From Streptomyces brevispora (GTDB lineage: Bacteria > Actinomycetota > Actinomycetes > Streptomycetales > Streptomycetaceae): 64,000 nucleotides of DNA. Shown here piece by piece: positions 34,001 to 43,598 of the stretch (its first letter is position 1; every line of letters begins with the position of its first letter). The translations under genes and the position numbers were made by a program. The notes under the pieces are model-generated. The model was not told where the DNA came from and did not search any database. It saw nothing but the letters and a program-made list of their open reading frames with translations. The DNA lies in assembly GCF_007829885.1 (NCBI RefSeq), contig NZ_VIWW01000001.1:3534001-3598000 (forward strand), read 5' to 3'.

Positions 34001-34023
34001 CCGCTTGCCGGATCGGCAAGCGG
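34001..34023. promoter_or_regulatory. Perfect 10-bp palindrome before the XRE-cupin gene
   Basis: CCGCTTGCCG-GAT-CGGCAAGCGG, with a TTGCCG/CGGCAA core, ends 15 bases before the start codon at 34039. The position suits an autoregulatory operator for the XRE-cupin protein. A leader hairpin, or a terminator for the upstream TetR gene, is also possible. Confidence 0.6.
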
Positions 34024-34038
34024 CGGCATGATGGAGGA

Positions 34039-34668
34039 ATGGCAGCACACGAGCACGGGCCGCAGGACGGCGACACGGTGGACGACGAGTTCTCGGCCGT
34101 CCTGACGGGCGTGGGGCCGCGGCTGCGCGCGCTGCGGACGGAGCGCGGTACGACGCTGGCCCAGCTGAGCGAGACCACCGGGATCTCGCTCAGCACGCTC
34201 TCCCGGCTGGAGTCCGGGGGCCGCAAGCCGACCCTGGAGCTGCTGCTCCCGCTGGCCAAGGCGTACGGGGTGCAGCTGGACGAGCTCGTCGGCGCGCCGG
34301 ACACCGGCGATCCGCGGGTCACGTTCCGCCCGTTCAACCGGCACGGCATGACGTTCGTGCCGCTGACCCGGCACATCGGCGGGGTGAACGCGTACAAGCA
34401 GGTCATGCCGGGCCTGACCGGCCCGCCGGGGCCGGTGGAGCAGCGGGTGCACGAGGGGTACGAGTGGCTGTACGTGCTGTCGGGGCGGCTGCGGCTGGTG
34501 CTCGGCGAGCACGATCTGGTGCTGTCGGCGGGAGAGGTGGCCGAGTTCGACACGCGTACACCGCACTGGTGGGGCAACGTCGGTCCGGAACCGGTGGAGT
34601 TTCTCAGCCTGTTCGGACCGCAGGGGGAGCGGATGCACGTACGGGCGAAACCGGCGGGGAAGCAGTGA
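34039..34668 (+). CDS. XRE-family regulator with C-terminal cupin
   Basis: A 209-residue protein, ATG 34039 with GGAGG four to five bases upstream. The HTH occupies about 15-75 (LRALRTERGTTLAQLSETTGISLSTLSRLESGGRKPTLELL). The cupin covers about 115-200 (EQRVHEGYEWLYVLSGRLRLVLGEHDLVLSAGEVAEFDTRTPHWW), with histidine and glutamate positions for a ligand or metal. This class (PuuR/ClbR-like) senses small molecules. The last 65 bases overlap the convergent SGNH hydrolase gene. Confidence 0.92.
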   Translation: MAAHEHGPQDGDTVDDEFSAVLTGVGPRLRALRTERGTTLAQLSETTGISLSTLSRLESGGRKPTLELLLPLAKAYGVQLDELVGAPDTGDPRVTFRPFNRHGMTFVPLTRHIGGVNAYKQVMPGLTGPPGPVEQRVHEGYEWLYVLSGRLRLVLGEHDLVLSAGEVAEFDTRTPHWWGNVGPEPVEFLSLFGPQGERMHVRAKPAGKQ

Positions 34669-35362
34669 CGGACCGGTCCGCCGGCGGGACGTACGCCCCG
34701 CCCAGCCCCCACGCCTGGTGCATCGCGTCGGCGTAGGCGGCCGCGAGCCGGTGCTCCCCGGACGGGCCGGGGTGCGTGCCGTCGTAGGTGTCCGTGTGGA
34801 TGTCGTAGCCCGGCGGCCGTGACGCCAGCAGGATCGGGGACATCGGTTCGTCGAGGTCGGCCACGGCCTTGGCGAGGAGTTCGTTGAAGCGGTCGCACTC
34901 GGCGGCGAAGGGGGCGTCGGACTCGGCCCGGATGTTCGGTATGACGGGGAGCAGCACGCACCTGATGCGCGGGTTCGCGGTGCGGGCCGCCGCGAGGAAC
35001 GCGCGGGCGTTGCGTGCGGTCTGCCCGCTGTCCGTGTAGAAGCCGAGGTCTATCAGGCCGAGCGAGACGAGCAGGATGTCCGCGCGGTGCGCGGCGACCG
35101 TGTCCGCGATCACCGGGGCCATGTGCAGCCAGCCCTCGCCCCAGCCGGCCAGGTGGTGGCGGGCGTCGGCGGGAAAGGCCGGGGCGCCGTACGCGTACGA
35201 GACCGGGGTGCCCGTCGCGGTGTCGTACAGCTCGGTGCGCGGGCCGACGATCGCGTAGGGGCCGTCGAAGGATGCTTCGAGGTGCTGCCACATGCGGTAG
35301 CGCCAGGTGAAGTCGCCGGCGCGTCCGATGGTCATGGAATCGCCGACGAACATGAAACGCAT
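34604..35362 (-). CDS. SGNH/GDSL-family hydrolase
   Basis: A 252-residue enzyme from ATG 35362. Block I is FMFVGDSMTIG with the catalytic Ser. Block III appears as LVSLGLIDLGFYTDSG, where the usual GxND reads G-L-I-D. Block V is DGTHPGPSGEH with the Asp-His pair. There is no signal peptide, so it is probably a cytoplasmic esterase or lipase-like acyl hydrolase. The open frame upstream of the chosen ATG is antisense to a divergent secreted-protein gene. Its 3' end overlaps the XRE-cupin gene by 65 bases. Confidence 0.85.
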   Translation of the reverse strand: MRFMFVGDSMTIGRAGDFTWRYRMWQHLEASFDGPYAIVGPRTELYDTATGTPVSYAYGAPAFPADARHHLAGWGEGWLHMAPVIADTVAAHRADILLVSLGLIDLGFYTDSGQTARNARAFLAAARTANPRIRCVLLPVIPNIRAESDAPFAAECDRFNELLAKAVADLDEPMSPILLASRPPGYDIHTDTYDGTHPGPSGEHRLAAAYADAMHQAWGLGGAYVPPADRSVTASPPVSPVRASAPPAVRTG

Positions 35363-35420
35363 GGCGTCATCATCGCGGATCATGGCTCCGGCCTGCGACG
35401 TGACGATGGACACTTGTGCC

Positions 35421-36407
35421 ATGCGCTCGTATCGACTGACTGCCCTCGGCACCGCCGCGCTCCTGTCCCTCGCGGTGGCGGCGCCCGCCGTGGCCGATGA
35501 CGGCGGGGCCGACCAGAGCTTCACGATCCTGGACCCGCGGATCACCGAGTCCAGCGGCCTTGCCGCCAGCCGTGCCCATCCGGGGATCTACTGGACGCAC
35601 AACGACAGCGACGACGGCCCGTACGTCTTCGCCGTCGACTCCCGCACCGGGAAGACCGTCGCGACGATCACCATGAAGGGTGTCGGGGAGCCGCGCGACG
35701 TGGAGGCGATCTCGCTCGGACCCGACGGGAACCTGTACGTCGGGGACATCGGCGACAACCTGAACGGCAGCTGGGACCACGTCTGGATCTACCGCTTCCC
35801 CGAGCCGAAGGTGCTGCGTGACGCGACGGTCCGCGCGACGCAGTTCGACGTGAAGTACGCGGACGGCCCGCGCAACGCGGAGTCGCTGATGGTCCACCCG
35901 AAGACCGGGCGCGTGTTCATCGCCTCGAAGAACGAGGACGGCGGCGGGCTCTACGAGGGGCCCGCCAAGCTCACGACCGGCTCCGACAACATCTTCCGGC
36001 GGGTCGGCGAGGTGCCCTGGGTGACGGACGGGGCGTTCTCGCCGGACGGGAAGGAACTGGTGCTGCGCTCGTACTTCAGCGCACGTGGCTACACGTTCGA
36101 GAACGGCCGGCTCGGGAAGGACTACCCGGTTCAGTCCCCGCTGCTGAGGCAGGCCGAGTCGGTCACGTACACGGCTGACGGCTCGGCGCTCATGTACGGC
36201 TCCGAGGGTGTGCGGAGCGATGTGGTGCGGGTGGACCTGAAGAACGGCGGCGAATCGGGCCGTACCGGGGTGAAGTCGCCGTCGTCCGCCGGGGCGGGGA
36301 GCGACGGCGGCGGCGCGCCGGTGAAGGGCACCACGCTGATCGGGATCGCGGTGCTCGCCGGGATCGGTCTGCTGCTGCTCCTGGGCAGGCGGCGCAGGAA
36401 GGGCTGA
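35421..36407 (+). CDS. Surface-anchored beta-propeller-like protein
   Basis: A 328-residue exported protein from ATG 35421 (MRSYRLTALGTAALLSLAVA), with cleavage expected after AVA at about 25. Repeated strands such as YWTHNDSDDGPYVFAVDSRTGKTVATI, GNLYVGDIGDN, RVFIASKNEDGG and DGAFSPDGKELVLRSY suggest a beta-propeller. The C-terminus has a hydrophobic helix (LIGIAVLAGIGLLLLLG) and RRRRKG, which should hold it in the membrane with the propeller outside. An ATG at 35406 is an alternative start. Function unknown. Confidence 0.8.
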   Translation: MRSYRLTALGTAALLSLAVAAPAVADDGGADQSFTILDPRITESSGLAASRAHPGIYWTHNDSDDGPYVFAVDSRTGKTVATITMKGVGEPRDVEAISLGPDGNLYVGDIGDNLNGSWDHVWIYRFPEPKVLRDATVRATQFDVKYADGPRNAESLMVHPKTGRVFIASKNEDGGGLYEGPAKLTTGSDNIFRRVGEVPWVTDGAFSPDGKELVLRSYFSARGYTFENGRLGKDYPVQSPLLRQAESVTYTADGSALMYGSEGVRSDVVRVDLKNGGESGRTGVKSPSSAGAGSDGGGAPVKGTTLIGIAVLAGIGLLLLLGRRRRKG

Positions 36408-36470
36408 CAGCCGCGCGGACGCCCGCCGCGCCCGGAGCCCGGCCCTGCCCAGAAGTAAGATCATCCGATC

Positions 36471-36986
36471 ATGACGACTGACACCGGGCCTGTGCCCTTC
36501 TCCACCTCCCGCCTGGACGCCGAGCCCTTGCGGGTGGCGCACGCCGGCGAGATGGCGTCCGTACTCGCCGACCCGGCCCTGCACACCTTCACCGGCGGCG
36601 CCCCGGAGGACACGGACGCCCTGCGGATCCGCTACGCCCGCCAGTCGGCCGGCTCCCCGGACCCGGCCGAGCGGTGGTGGAACTGGGTGCTCAGGGTGCG
36701 CGGCGACGACTGCCTGGTCGGCTACGCGCAGGCCACGGTGAACCTGACCGACGCGCAGGCCGAGATCGCCTGGGTGATCGGGTCCGGATGGCAGGGCCGC
36801 GGCTACGCCAAGGAAGCAGCCGTGGGCCTCGTGGCGCACCTGCTGGACGGGAGAGCGGTGCGCACGGTCGTCGCCCACATCCACCCCGACCACGCGGCCT
36901 CCGCCGCGGTGGCCGCCGCTGCGGGGCTGGTGCGGACCGAGGAGTGGGAGGACAGCGAGGTGCGGTGGCGTCTGGACGCGCGATGA
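36471..36986 (+). CDS. GNAT-family N-acetyltransferase
   Basis: A 171-residue acetyltransferase of the RimJ/RimL type. The start FSTSRLDAEPLRVAHAGEM and the acetyl-CoA motif AEIAWVIGSGWQGRGYAKEAAVGLVAHLL (Q/R-x-x-G-x-G/A) are clear. The acceptor is unknown. Its stop overlaps the start of the S41 peptidase gene (ATGA), so the two are translationally coupled, an unusual pairing. Confidence 0.92.
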   Translation: MTTDTGPVPFSTSRLDAEPLRVAHAGEMASVLADPALHTFTGGAPEDTDALRIRYARQSAGSPDPAERWWNWVLRVRGDDCLVGYAQATVNLTDAQAEIAWVIGSGWQGRGYAKEAAVGLVAHLLDGRAVRTVVAHIHPDHAASAAVAAAAGLVRTEEWEDSEVRWRLDAR

Positions 36987-37999
36987 GGGGCCGGTTCCGG
37001 GTCCTGTCGTCGGTGGCCCTCGCCTCCGTCGTGCTGGCGGCGGTGGCGGGATGCACGGCCTCCGACACCGACGCCGGCGGTCCCGAGGACAGGATGGCGC
37101 CGAAGGCGCGCGCCTATCTCGCCTCGGCCCTGGACGTGATGGAGAAGCACGCCCTGGTCACCGAGGACGTGGACTGGCCGAAGCTCCGGCAGGACGCCTT
37201 CGCGGAGGCCCGGCAGGCACGGACACCGTCCGACACCTACCGGGCGATCCGGCAGGGGCTCCGGGACCTGAACGACGAGCACAGCACGTTCTACGACCCT
37301 GAGGCGGCCCCCGAGAACCTGAACACACCGGCCGACGACCTGATACTCCCCGAGGGGCACCGGCTCGCCGGGAGCATCGGCCAGCTGATACTCCCCCCGG
37401 AACCCTCCGACCGGGTCGCCGCCCCCTACGTCCGCTCCGCGCGCTCGACCGTCGCCGAGCTCGACGGTCAGGGCGTCTGCGGCTGGATCATCGACCTGCG
37501 GAGCAACCACGGCGGAGACATGTGGGGGCCGCTCGCCGCCGTGGGCCCGGTACTGGGCGACGGCACGGTCGGGTCAGTCGTCTACGCGGACGGCAAGAAG
37601 TCCCCCTGGACGCTCAGGAACGGCACCCCCCGCCAGTACCTGGACAAGTGGGGCCCGGCGAAGCCGCTGGCCCGTCCAGCGCCACCGGTCGCCGTCCTGA
37701 CCAGCCGGAGGACGGCGAGCGCCGCGGAGGCCGTCACGATCGCGTTCCGGGGCCGCCCGGACACCCGCACGTTCGGGGAGGCGACCGCGGGTGTCCCCAC
37801 CGCGAACGCGTCGTACGAGCTGTCCGACGGTGCGCTGGTCATCCTGACCGTGGCCCGTGAGGCCGACCGGAACGGGCGGCTCTACAACGGGCCCGTCGAA
37901 CCGGACGTGGAGGTCCCCGAGACTCGGGGGCACGACCAGGCCCTGGAGGAAGCGACGGACTGGCTCAGGAAGCAGAAAGCCTGCCGTAGGGCCCCCTGA
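36983..37999 (+). CDS. S41-family peptidase lipoprotein
   Basis: A 338-residue exported protein with lipobox AAVAGC (Cys24). The N-terminal helical part is followed by an S41/tail-specific protease core: QGVCGWIIDLRSNHGGDM, a conserved substrate strand, then TSRRTASAAEAVTIAF with the nucleophile serine, and FGEATAGVPTAN. No PDZ domain is apparent, so it is shorter than CtpA-type proteases. It should act outside the cell on protein substrates. It starts within the last codons of the GNAT gene, and the convergent Uma2 gene ends 15 bases downstream. Confidence 0.87.
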   Translation: MRGRFRVLSSVALASVVLAAVAGCTASDTDAGGPEDRMAPKARAYLASALDVMEKHALVTEDVDWPKLRQDAFAEARQARTPSDTYRAIRQGLRDLNDEHSTFYDPEAAPENLNTPADDLILPEGHRLAGSIGQLILPPEPSDRVAAPYVRSARSTVAELDGQGVCGWIIDLRSNHGGDMWGPLAAVGPVLGDGTVGSVVYADGKKSPWTLRNGTPRQYLDKWGPAKPLARPAPPVAVLTSRRTASAAEAVTIAFRGRPDTRTFGEATAGVPTANASYELSDGALVILTVAREADRNGRLYNGPVEPDVEVPETRGHDQALEEATDWLRKQKACRRAP

Positions 38000-38014
38000 C
38001 CGGGCGACCGGCAC

Positions 38015-38725
38015 TCAGCCCTCGGACGGCTCCTGCTCCTGCGACGGCGACGGCGACGGCGACGGCTCCGGTTCCTGCTCGGGCTTCGGCTTCGGGCGGG
38101 GGCGGCCCGCCGCCACCAGGGCGGTGACGTCGAGCGCGACCTCGGCGCCGATCGAGTCGGGGAGCGTGAGGCTGTGGCCGGGCGCGTACACCTGGTGGGT
38201 GTCGTACCCGCCGGCGAGGGGCTCCGTGAGGACGTGGACGCGGCCGTGCTTGCGGTCGAGGATGACGTAGACGGGGATCTTGGCGTTGGCGTAGGCCGCG
38301 ACCTTGTTCCGCAGGTCGTTCTGGTAGTTGCCGGAGGTGACCTCAAGGACGAGGCGGAAGGCGGCGGGGTCGTAGCAGTTGTTCTCGACCACGTGCTCGT
38401 CGAAGTCGGCGTCGACGACGGCCAGGTCCGGGATGGCGTAGTCCGAGGAGCCGCTGGGCAGCCATACCCCGACAGCCTGCAGAACCTTGGATTCCCCGCC
38501 GTGGAGGCCTGCTGTGAGGAAAGGGATCATGAGCGAGGTCAGCGCATTCGCGTGCGCGCCGTCCGGGGACGGGGCCACGGTGATGACGTCTCCGATGATC
38601 TCGACGCGGTGACCCGGGAGCTGCTCCGAGAGCCTGTTGGCGCTCTCGAGCAGCGATTCGGGCTCCGGCCGCTCCGGCCGATCCGGCTCACCGTCGCAAG
38701 GGTGCTCGACTGCCGCTGCACACAT
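38015..38725 (-). CDS. Uma2-family (DUF820) restriction-endonuclease-fold protein
   Basis: A 236-residue protein from ATG 38725 with AGGAGG upstream. The PD-(D/E)xK-like core is seen as AIPDLAVVDADF followed by RLVLEVTSGNYQNDLRNKVAAYANAKIPVYVILDRK. It looks catalytically complete, with Asp, Glu and Lys candidates. Uma2 proteins are abundant in Streptomyces and other bacteria, but their substrate is unknown. The C-terminal 30 residues are low-complexity (PKPKPEQEPEPSPSPSPSQ), encoded by a GACGGC-type repeat. Apparently monocistronic. Confidence 0.88.
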   Translation of the reverse strand: MCAAAVEHPCDGEPDRPERPEPESLLESANRLSEQLPGHRVEIIGDVITVAPSPDGAHANALTSLMIPFLTAGLHGGESKVLQAVGVWLPSGSSDYAIPDLAVVDADFDEHVVENNCYDPAAFRLVLEVTSGNYQNDLRNKVAAYANAKIPVYVILDRKHGRVHVLTEPLAGGYDTHQVYAPGHSLTLPDSIGAEVALDVTALVAAGRPRPKPKPEQEPEPSPSPSPSQEQEPSEG

Positions 38726-38825
38726 TGCGGGCCTCCTGAAAGGGCTGATGTCGAGAACATCATCGTAGGACTGTGTGCCCGTATGCGGCGTGTACGCACC
38801 GCGCCACCCTGTCGAGTGAAGCAGA

Positions 38826-38863
38826 AACGGCCCTGCACGCGTGATCTCGTGTGCAGGGCCGTT
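38826..38863. terminator. Rho-independent terminator of serC
   Basis: AACGGCCCTGCAC (38826-38838) and GTGCAGGGCCGTT (38851-38863) form a perfect 13-bp stem with a 12-base loop, 21 bases past the serC stop. Read in the serC direction it is followed by TTTCTGCTTC, a T-rich run that is rare in this genome. Confidence 0.88.
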
Positions 38864-38884
38864 CCGTACGCGTAAGAGGTACCG

Positions 38885-40033
<1,149 letters not shown>

Positions 40034-40060
40034 CTACGCATCCTGTCCGTCGGATGAGAC

Positions 40061-40092
40061 GCGCGATCCGGTTCGTGGATGCCGGATCGCGC
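40061..40092. terminator. Terminator of the conservon operon
   Basis: GCGCGATCCGG (40061-40071) and CCGGATCGCGC (40082-40092) form a perfect 11-bp stem with a 10-base loop, 30 bases past the second P450 stop. The serC promoter must lie in the 57 bases between it and the serC start. Confidence 0.82.
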
Positions 40093-40122
40093 GCCCCGTC
40101 GGATGCTCGCCGGGTGTGCCGG

Positions 40123-41331
40123 TCAGCCCAGTTCGACCGGGAGGTCGAACAGGTCGTTCTGGGTGACGATCGGCTTGTTGCGCAGCTCGGATGCGGGGAC
40201 CGCGAGGTCGAGCTCCGGGAAGCGCTCGTAGAGCGCGGGGAGTGCGACCCCCGCCTCCAGCCGGGACAGTGCGGCACCCGGGCAGACGTGCGGGCCGTGA
40301 CCGAAGGCGATGTGGCGGTTGGGGGAGCGGGTGACGTCGAACTCGGCGGCGGTCGGCCCGTACTGCTGCTCGTCGCGGCCCAGCGCGCCGAACGAGACGA
40401 TCAGGGCCTCGCCCTTGGGGAGGACCTTGTCGCCGACCGGTACGTCCTCGGTCGCGAAGCGGATCAGGACGTGTGAGGTCGGGGTGTTCCAGCGCAGGGT
40501 CTCCTCGATGACGTTGTCCCACGGCACCTCGCCGCCGAGCACCTGCTTGCGCTGCTCGGGGTGGGTCTGGAGGGCGACGACAGCGTTCACGATCAGGCTG
40601 ATCGTGGTCTCGTGGCCGGCCGCGATGATCAGCTGGAGGGTGTTGACGATCTCCTCGTTGCTGAGGTGGTCGCCGTCCTCGGAGGCCGCGATCAGGGCGC
40701 TGGTCAGGTCGTCGCCCGGCACGGCCCGCTTGCTGTCGACGATCTTCGTGAAGAGCGCGCCGAGGTCCGCCATCATCTGCGGGACCTCCTCCGGCGGCGT
40801 CTGCGTCGAGAAGAACTTCTCGAACAGTTCCTTGAGGCGGGGGTGGTCGGCCGCGTCGACGCCCATCAGTTCGCTGATGACGTTCATCGGCAGCGGGTAG
40901 GCGAACTCCGCCTTCAGGTCGATCTTTTCGCCCTTGGGCAGGGCCGCGAGGCGGTCCAGGCTCGCGGTCGTGAGCGCCTCGATGCCGGTGCGCAGCCGTT
41001 CCACCCGCTTCACCGTCAGGGCCTGCGCCACCAGCGTGCGGAGCCGGCGGTGGTCGCTTCCGTCGACGGTCAGCATGGAGCGGCCCGGGTTGGCGAGGCC
41101 GATCAGCGGCCAGTCCAGGGGTATCTCGCCGCGCTGCCAGGCGCCCCAGACGTTGATGTCCTTCACGATCCGGGTGTCGGTCAGCAGCTGCCGCGCCTCG
41201 GCGTGGTGGGTGACCGCGTAGCAGTTCACCCCGCCCGGCAGTTCCACCTCGGCGAGCGGGCCCGCGGCGCGCAGCGCGGCGCTCTCGCCGTCGAGGTCGG
41301 TGACGAAGGGGTCGAGGACGATCCGGGTCAT
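40123..41331 (-). CDS. Cytochrome P450, CYP154-like (conservon)
   Basis: A 402-residue soluble bacterial P450. Standard motifs: I-helix AGHETT at 238-243, ExxR as EETLR at 276-280, and haem loop FGHGPHVCPG with Cys350. GRSMLTVDGSDHRRLR is the usual C-helix region. It probably hydroxylates a small hydrophobic molecule with a separate ferredoxin and reductase. Sequence and position (last gene of a conservon, after a CYP157-like gene) resemble CYP154 enzymes of Streptomyces. Its ATG overlaps the preceding stop (ATGA). Confidence 0.93.
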   Translation of the reverse strand: MTRIVLDPFVTDLDGESAALRAAGPLAEVELPGGVNCYAVTHHAEARQLLTDTRIVKDINVWGAWQRGEIPLDWPLIGLANPGRSMLTVDGSDHRRLRTLVAQALTVKRVERLRTGIEALTTASLDRLAALPKGEKIDLKAEFAYPLPMNVISELMGVDAADHPRLKELFEKFFSTQTPPEEVPQMMADLGALFTKIVDSKRAVPGDDLTSALIAASEDGDHLSNEEIVNTLQLIIAAGHETTISLIVNAVVALQTHPEQRKQVLGGEVPWDNVIEETLRWNTPTSHVLIRFATEDVPVGDKVLPKGEALIVSFGALGRDEQQYGPTAAEFDVTRSPNRHIAFGHGPHVCPGAALSRLEAGVALPALYERFPELDLAVPASELRNKPIVTQNDLFDLPVELG

Positions 41332-42605
41332 TGCTGGCCTCCGATGGCAGATCCTGTGGCGGGTCCCGTGGCAGGGGTGGGTGTGAAGGCGACGGGCAGG
41401 TCCGTCAGTCCCCGCAGCCAGGGGGACGGGCGTCGGGTGAGCTGTGCGGCGGGGACGGCGAGGTCGATGTCCGGGAGGCGGTCGAGCAGTACCTCGATGC
41501 CGGTACGGGCGATGACCTCGGCGGTCTCCTGGGCCGTGAAGGGGCAGCGGTGCTCGCCGTGGCCGAAGGACAGGAACGCGTTGTTGCCGCCGGTCAGCGC
41601 GGAGCCGTCGGTGCGGACCTGCGGGTCGGCGTTGGCGGCGGCGAAGCTCAGGACGAGCAGTTCGCCCGCCTGGATGTGGCGGCCCCCGAGGTGGGTGTCG
41701 CGTGAGGCCCAGCGGCCCGCGATGTTCTGCGTCGGGGTGTCCTCCCACAGCACTTCGTTCATGGCCTCGGCGACGCTGTGCCGGCCGCCCGAGAGCGAGG
41801 CGGCGAAGCGGTCGTCGGTGAGCATCAGCCGCAGCGAGTTGCCCATCCAGTCGGCGGTCGGCTGGTGGCCCGCGGCCATCATGACCATCAGGTCCTGGGC
41901 GATCTCCTCGTCCGTGAAGCCGCCGGGGTCGGCCAGCATCCGGGTCGCGACGTCGTCGTCGGGTTCGGCGTGCTTGTCGGCCAGCAGCTGGAACATCGAG
42001 GTGGCGAGGTGCTGCTGGCCGGCGAGCGCGCGCTCCCGGCCGTCGATCATGTCGTTGATCGAGCCGACGAGCGCGTCGCCGACCTCGTCGCTGAAGCCGT
42101 AGATCCGTGCCAGGACGCGGGCCGGGAGCAGCATCGCGTACTCGGCGATGATGTCGGTCCCGCCCCTGGAGCAGAACCGGTCGATCAGCTCGTCGGCGAA
42201 CTCCTCCGCGTAACGCTTGAGGGCGAACGGGTCGACCGCGTCCAGGGCGTCGCTGATCATGCGGGCGCGCTCGACGTGCCGGGGGCCGACCGTGTAGAGG
42301 ATCGACGGCTGTTTGCGGCCGATCATCGGCAGCAGCGGCCAGTCGTCGGGGATGTGCACCCACTGGTTCCACAGGTCGGAGTCGCGGCTGAACAGCACCG
42401 GGTCACTGGTGACCTGGTGCAGCTCGCGGTAGCCGAGCACCAGCCAGGCCGGAATGTCGCCGTCCAGGGCGATGGGCGCCACGGCGCCGTGGTCGCGGCG
42501 CATCTCCCGGTACAGCTGGGTGGGTTCGGTCTGGAACCGTGGCCCGGACAGGGGCACGCGGCCGTGCGCCGGGCAGCCCGGGGGTGGTTCGGTGGGCTGG
42601 GTCAC
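41328..42605 (-). CDS. Cytochrome P450, CYP157-like, lacking the ExxR motif (conservon)
   Basis: A 425-residue P450 from GTG 42605 (GTGA overlap with cvnD). The haem loop FGHGEHRCPF (Cys354) is present, but CPG is CPF. The K-helix ExxR motif, nearly universal in P450s, reads E-V-L-W at 284-287, and the I-helix is AGHQPT (245-250) instead of AGxET/DT. Loss of the ExxR arginine is the known hallmark of the CYP157 family, which is found with CYP154 genes in conservons. It may still bind haem, but its catalysis is uncertain. Confidence 0.92.
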   Translation of the reverse strand: MTQPTEPPPGCPAHGRVPLSGPRFQTEPTQLYREMRRDHGAVAPIALDGDIPAWLVLGYRELHQVTSDPVLFSRDSDLWNQWVHIPDDWPLLPMIGRKQPSILYTVGPRHVERARMISDALDAVDPFALKRYAEEFADELIDRFCSRGGTDIIAEYAMLLPARVLARIYGFSDEVGDALVGSINDMIDGRERALAGQQHLATSMFQLLADKHAEPDDDVATRMLADPGGFTDEEIAQDLMVMMAAGHQPTADWMGNSLRLMLTDDRFAASLSGGRHSVAEAMNEVLWEDTPTQNIAGRWASRDTHLGGRHIQAGELLVLSFAAANADPQVRTDGSALTGGNNAFLSFGHGEHRCPFTAQETAEVIARTGIEVLLDRLPDIDLAVPAAQLTRRPSPWLRGLTDLPVAFTPTPATGPATGSAIGGQQ

Positions 42606-43252
42606 GTGGTGTGCTCCGGGGTCTTCTCCGGCGTGGATTCCGGACGGGCGGCGGCGGAGGAGCTGATCGTGCCCTTGGAGAGGGCGTAGAGGTGCTCCAC
42701 CAGGGTGATCAGTACGTACTTGCTGGAGGACCGGTCCCGGGCGTCGCACTCCACGAGCGGTACGTCCTCGGAGAGGTCGAGCGCCTCACGGATCTGCTGC
42801 TCGGTGTGGAGCGGGCCGCCGAAGTCGTTGCACGCCACGATGAACGGCGTGCCGTGGTGCTCCAGCCGGTCGATGGCGTACCAGGAGTCGGCGAGGCGCC
42901 GGGTGTCGACGAGTACGACGGCACCGAGCGTCCCGGAGAACAGCCGGTCCCAAAGGAACCAGAAGCGCTCCTGGCCGGGTGCGCCGAACAGGTACAGCAC
43001 CGAGCGTGCGTCGAGGGTGATCCGGCCGAAGTCGAAGGCGACGGTGGTGGACGTCTTCGACTGCACGCCGTCGAGGTGGTCGACCGCCTCGCCCGCGCGG
43101 GTCATCGTCTCCTCCGTGTTGAGCGGACGGATCTCGCTCACGGATCGGACCATGGTGGTCTTGCCTACCCCGAAGCCACCGACGACGACTATTTTCAGTC
43201 CGTTGTCGGCCGTGGCCTGCAGGGCGGCACGGTCAGAGGTTGCGGAGTCCAA
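42602..43252 (-). CDS. cvnD: Conservon GTP-binding protein CvnD
   Basis: A 216-residue Ras-like small GTPase. P-loop GGFGVGKTT is at about 25-33, switch region STTVAFDFGRITLD, G3-like FGAPGQERFWFLWDRLFSG, and base-specificity motif ACNDFGG (NxxD replaced by N-D-F). It is the effector switch of the CvnABCD complex at the membrane. TTG 43252 is the only sensible start; it overlaps cvnC by 20 bases. The tail (SSSAAARPESTPEKTPEHTT) is disordered. Confidence 0.93.
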   Translation of the reverse strand: MDSATSDRAALQATADNGLKIVVVGGFGVGKTTMVRSVSEIRPLNTEETMTRAGEAVDHLDGVQSKTSTTVAFDFGRITLDARSVLYLFGAPGQERFWFLWDRLFSGTLGAVVLVDTRRLADSWYAIDRLEHHGTPFIVACNDFGGPLHTEQQIREALDLSEDVPLVECDARDRSSSKYVLITLVEHLYALSKGTISSSAAARPESTPEKTPEHTT

Positions 43253-43598
43253 CGAGCACCTGTTCCAGGATGTCGGGGTCGGGGAGCCGGTCCGCGACGC
43301 GTGCGGTACGAGGATGACGGGCGCTGATCCTGCCGGTGTCGAGCAGGTCGCACAGCAGGATGCGCACGATGCTGACCGGCAGGTTCAGGCTCGCGGCGAT
43401 CTCGACGACCGCGGTGGGCCGTTCGCACATCCGCAGGATCGCGACGTGCTCCGACTGCATACCGGGGGCCGGTTCGCATTCCGAGACGACGAGCGTCACC
43501 AGGTCGAAGGCGGCCGAATCGGAGTGGCTGCGGCCCCCGGTGAGGGTGTACAGCCGGTCCGGGGCGTCGTCCCGGCCGGGACGGGGACGCGGCGTCAT
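43233..43598 (-). CDS. cvnC: Conservon DUF742 protein CvnC
   Basis: A 121-residue DUF742 protein with a winged-helix-like fold: RLYTLTGGRSHSDSAAFDLVTLVVS, then MCERPTAVVEIAASLNLPVSIVRILLCDLLDTGRI, ending ILEQVLVGLRNL. In the conservon complex it is thought to link the sensor kinase and roadblock protein to the GTPase. Its ATG overlaps the cvnB stop by four bases. Confidence 0.94.
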   Translation of the reverse strand: MTPRPRPGRDDAPDRLYTLTGGRSHSDSAAFDLVTLVVSECEPAPGMQSEHVAILRMCERPTAVVEIAASLNLPVSIVRILLCDLLDTGRISARHPRTARVADRLPDPDILEQVLVGLRNL

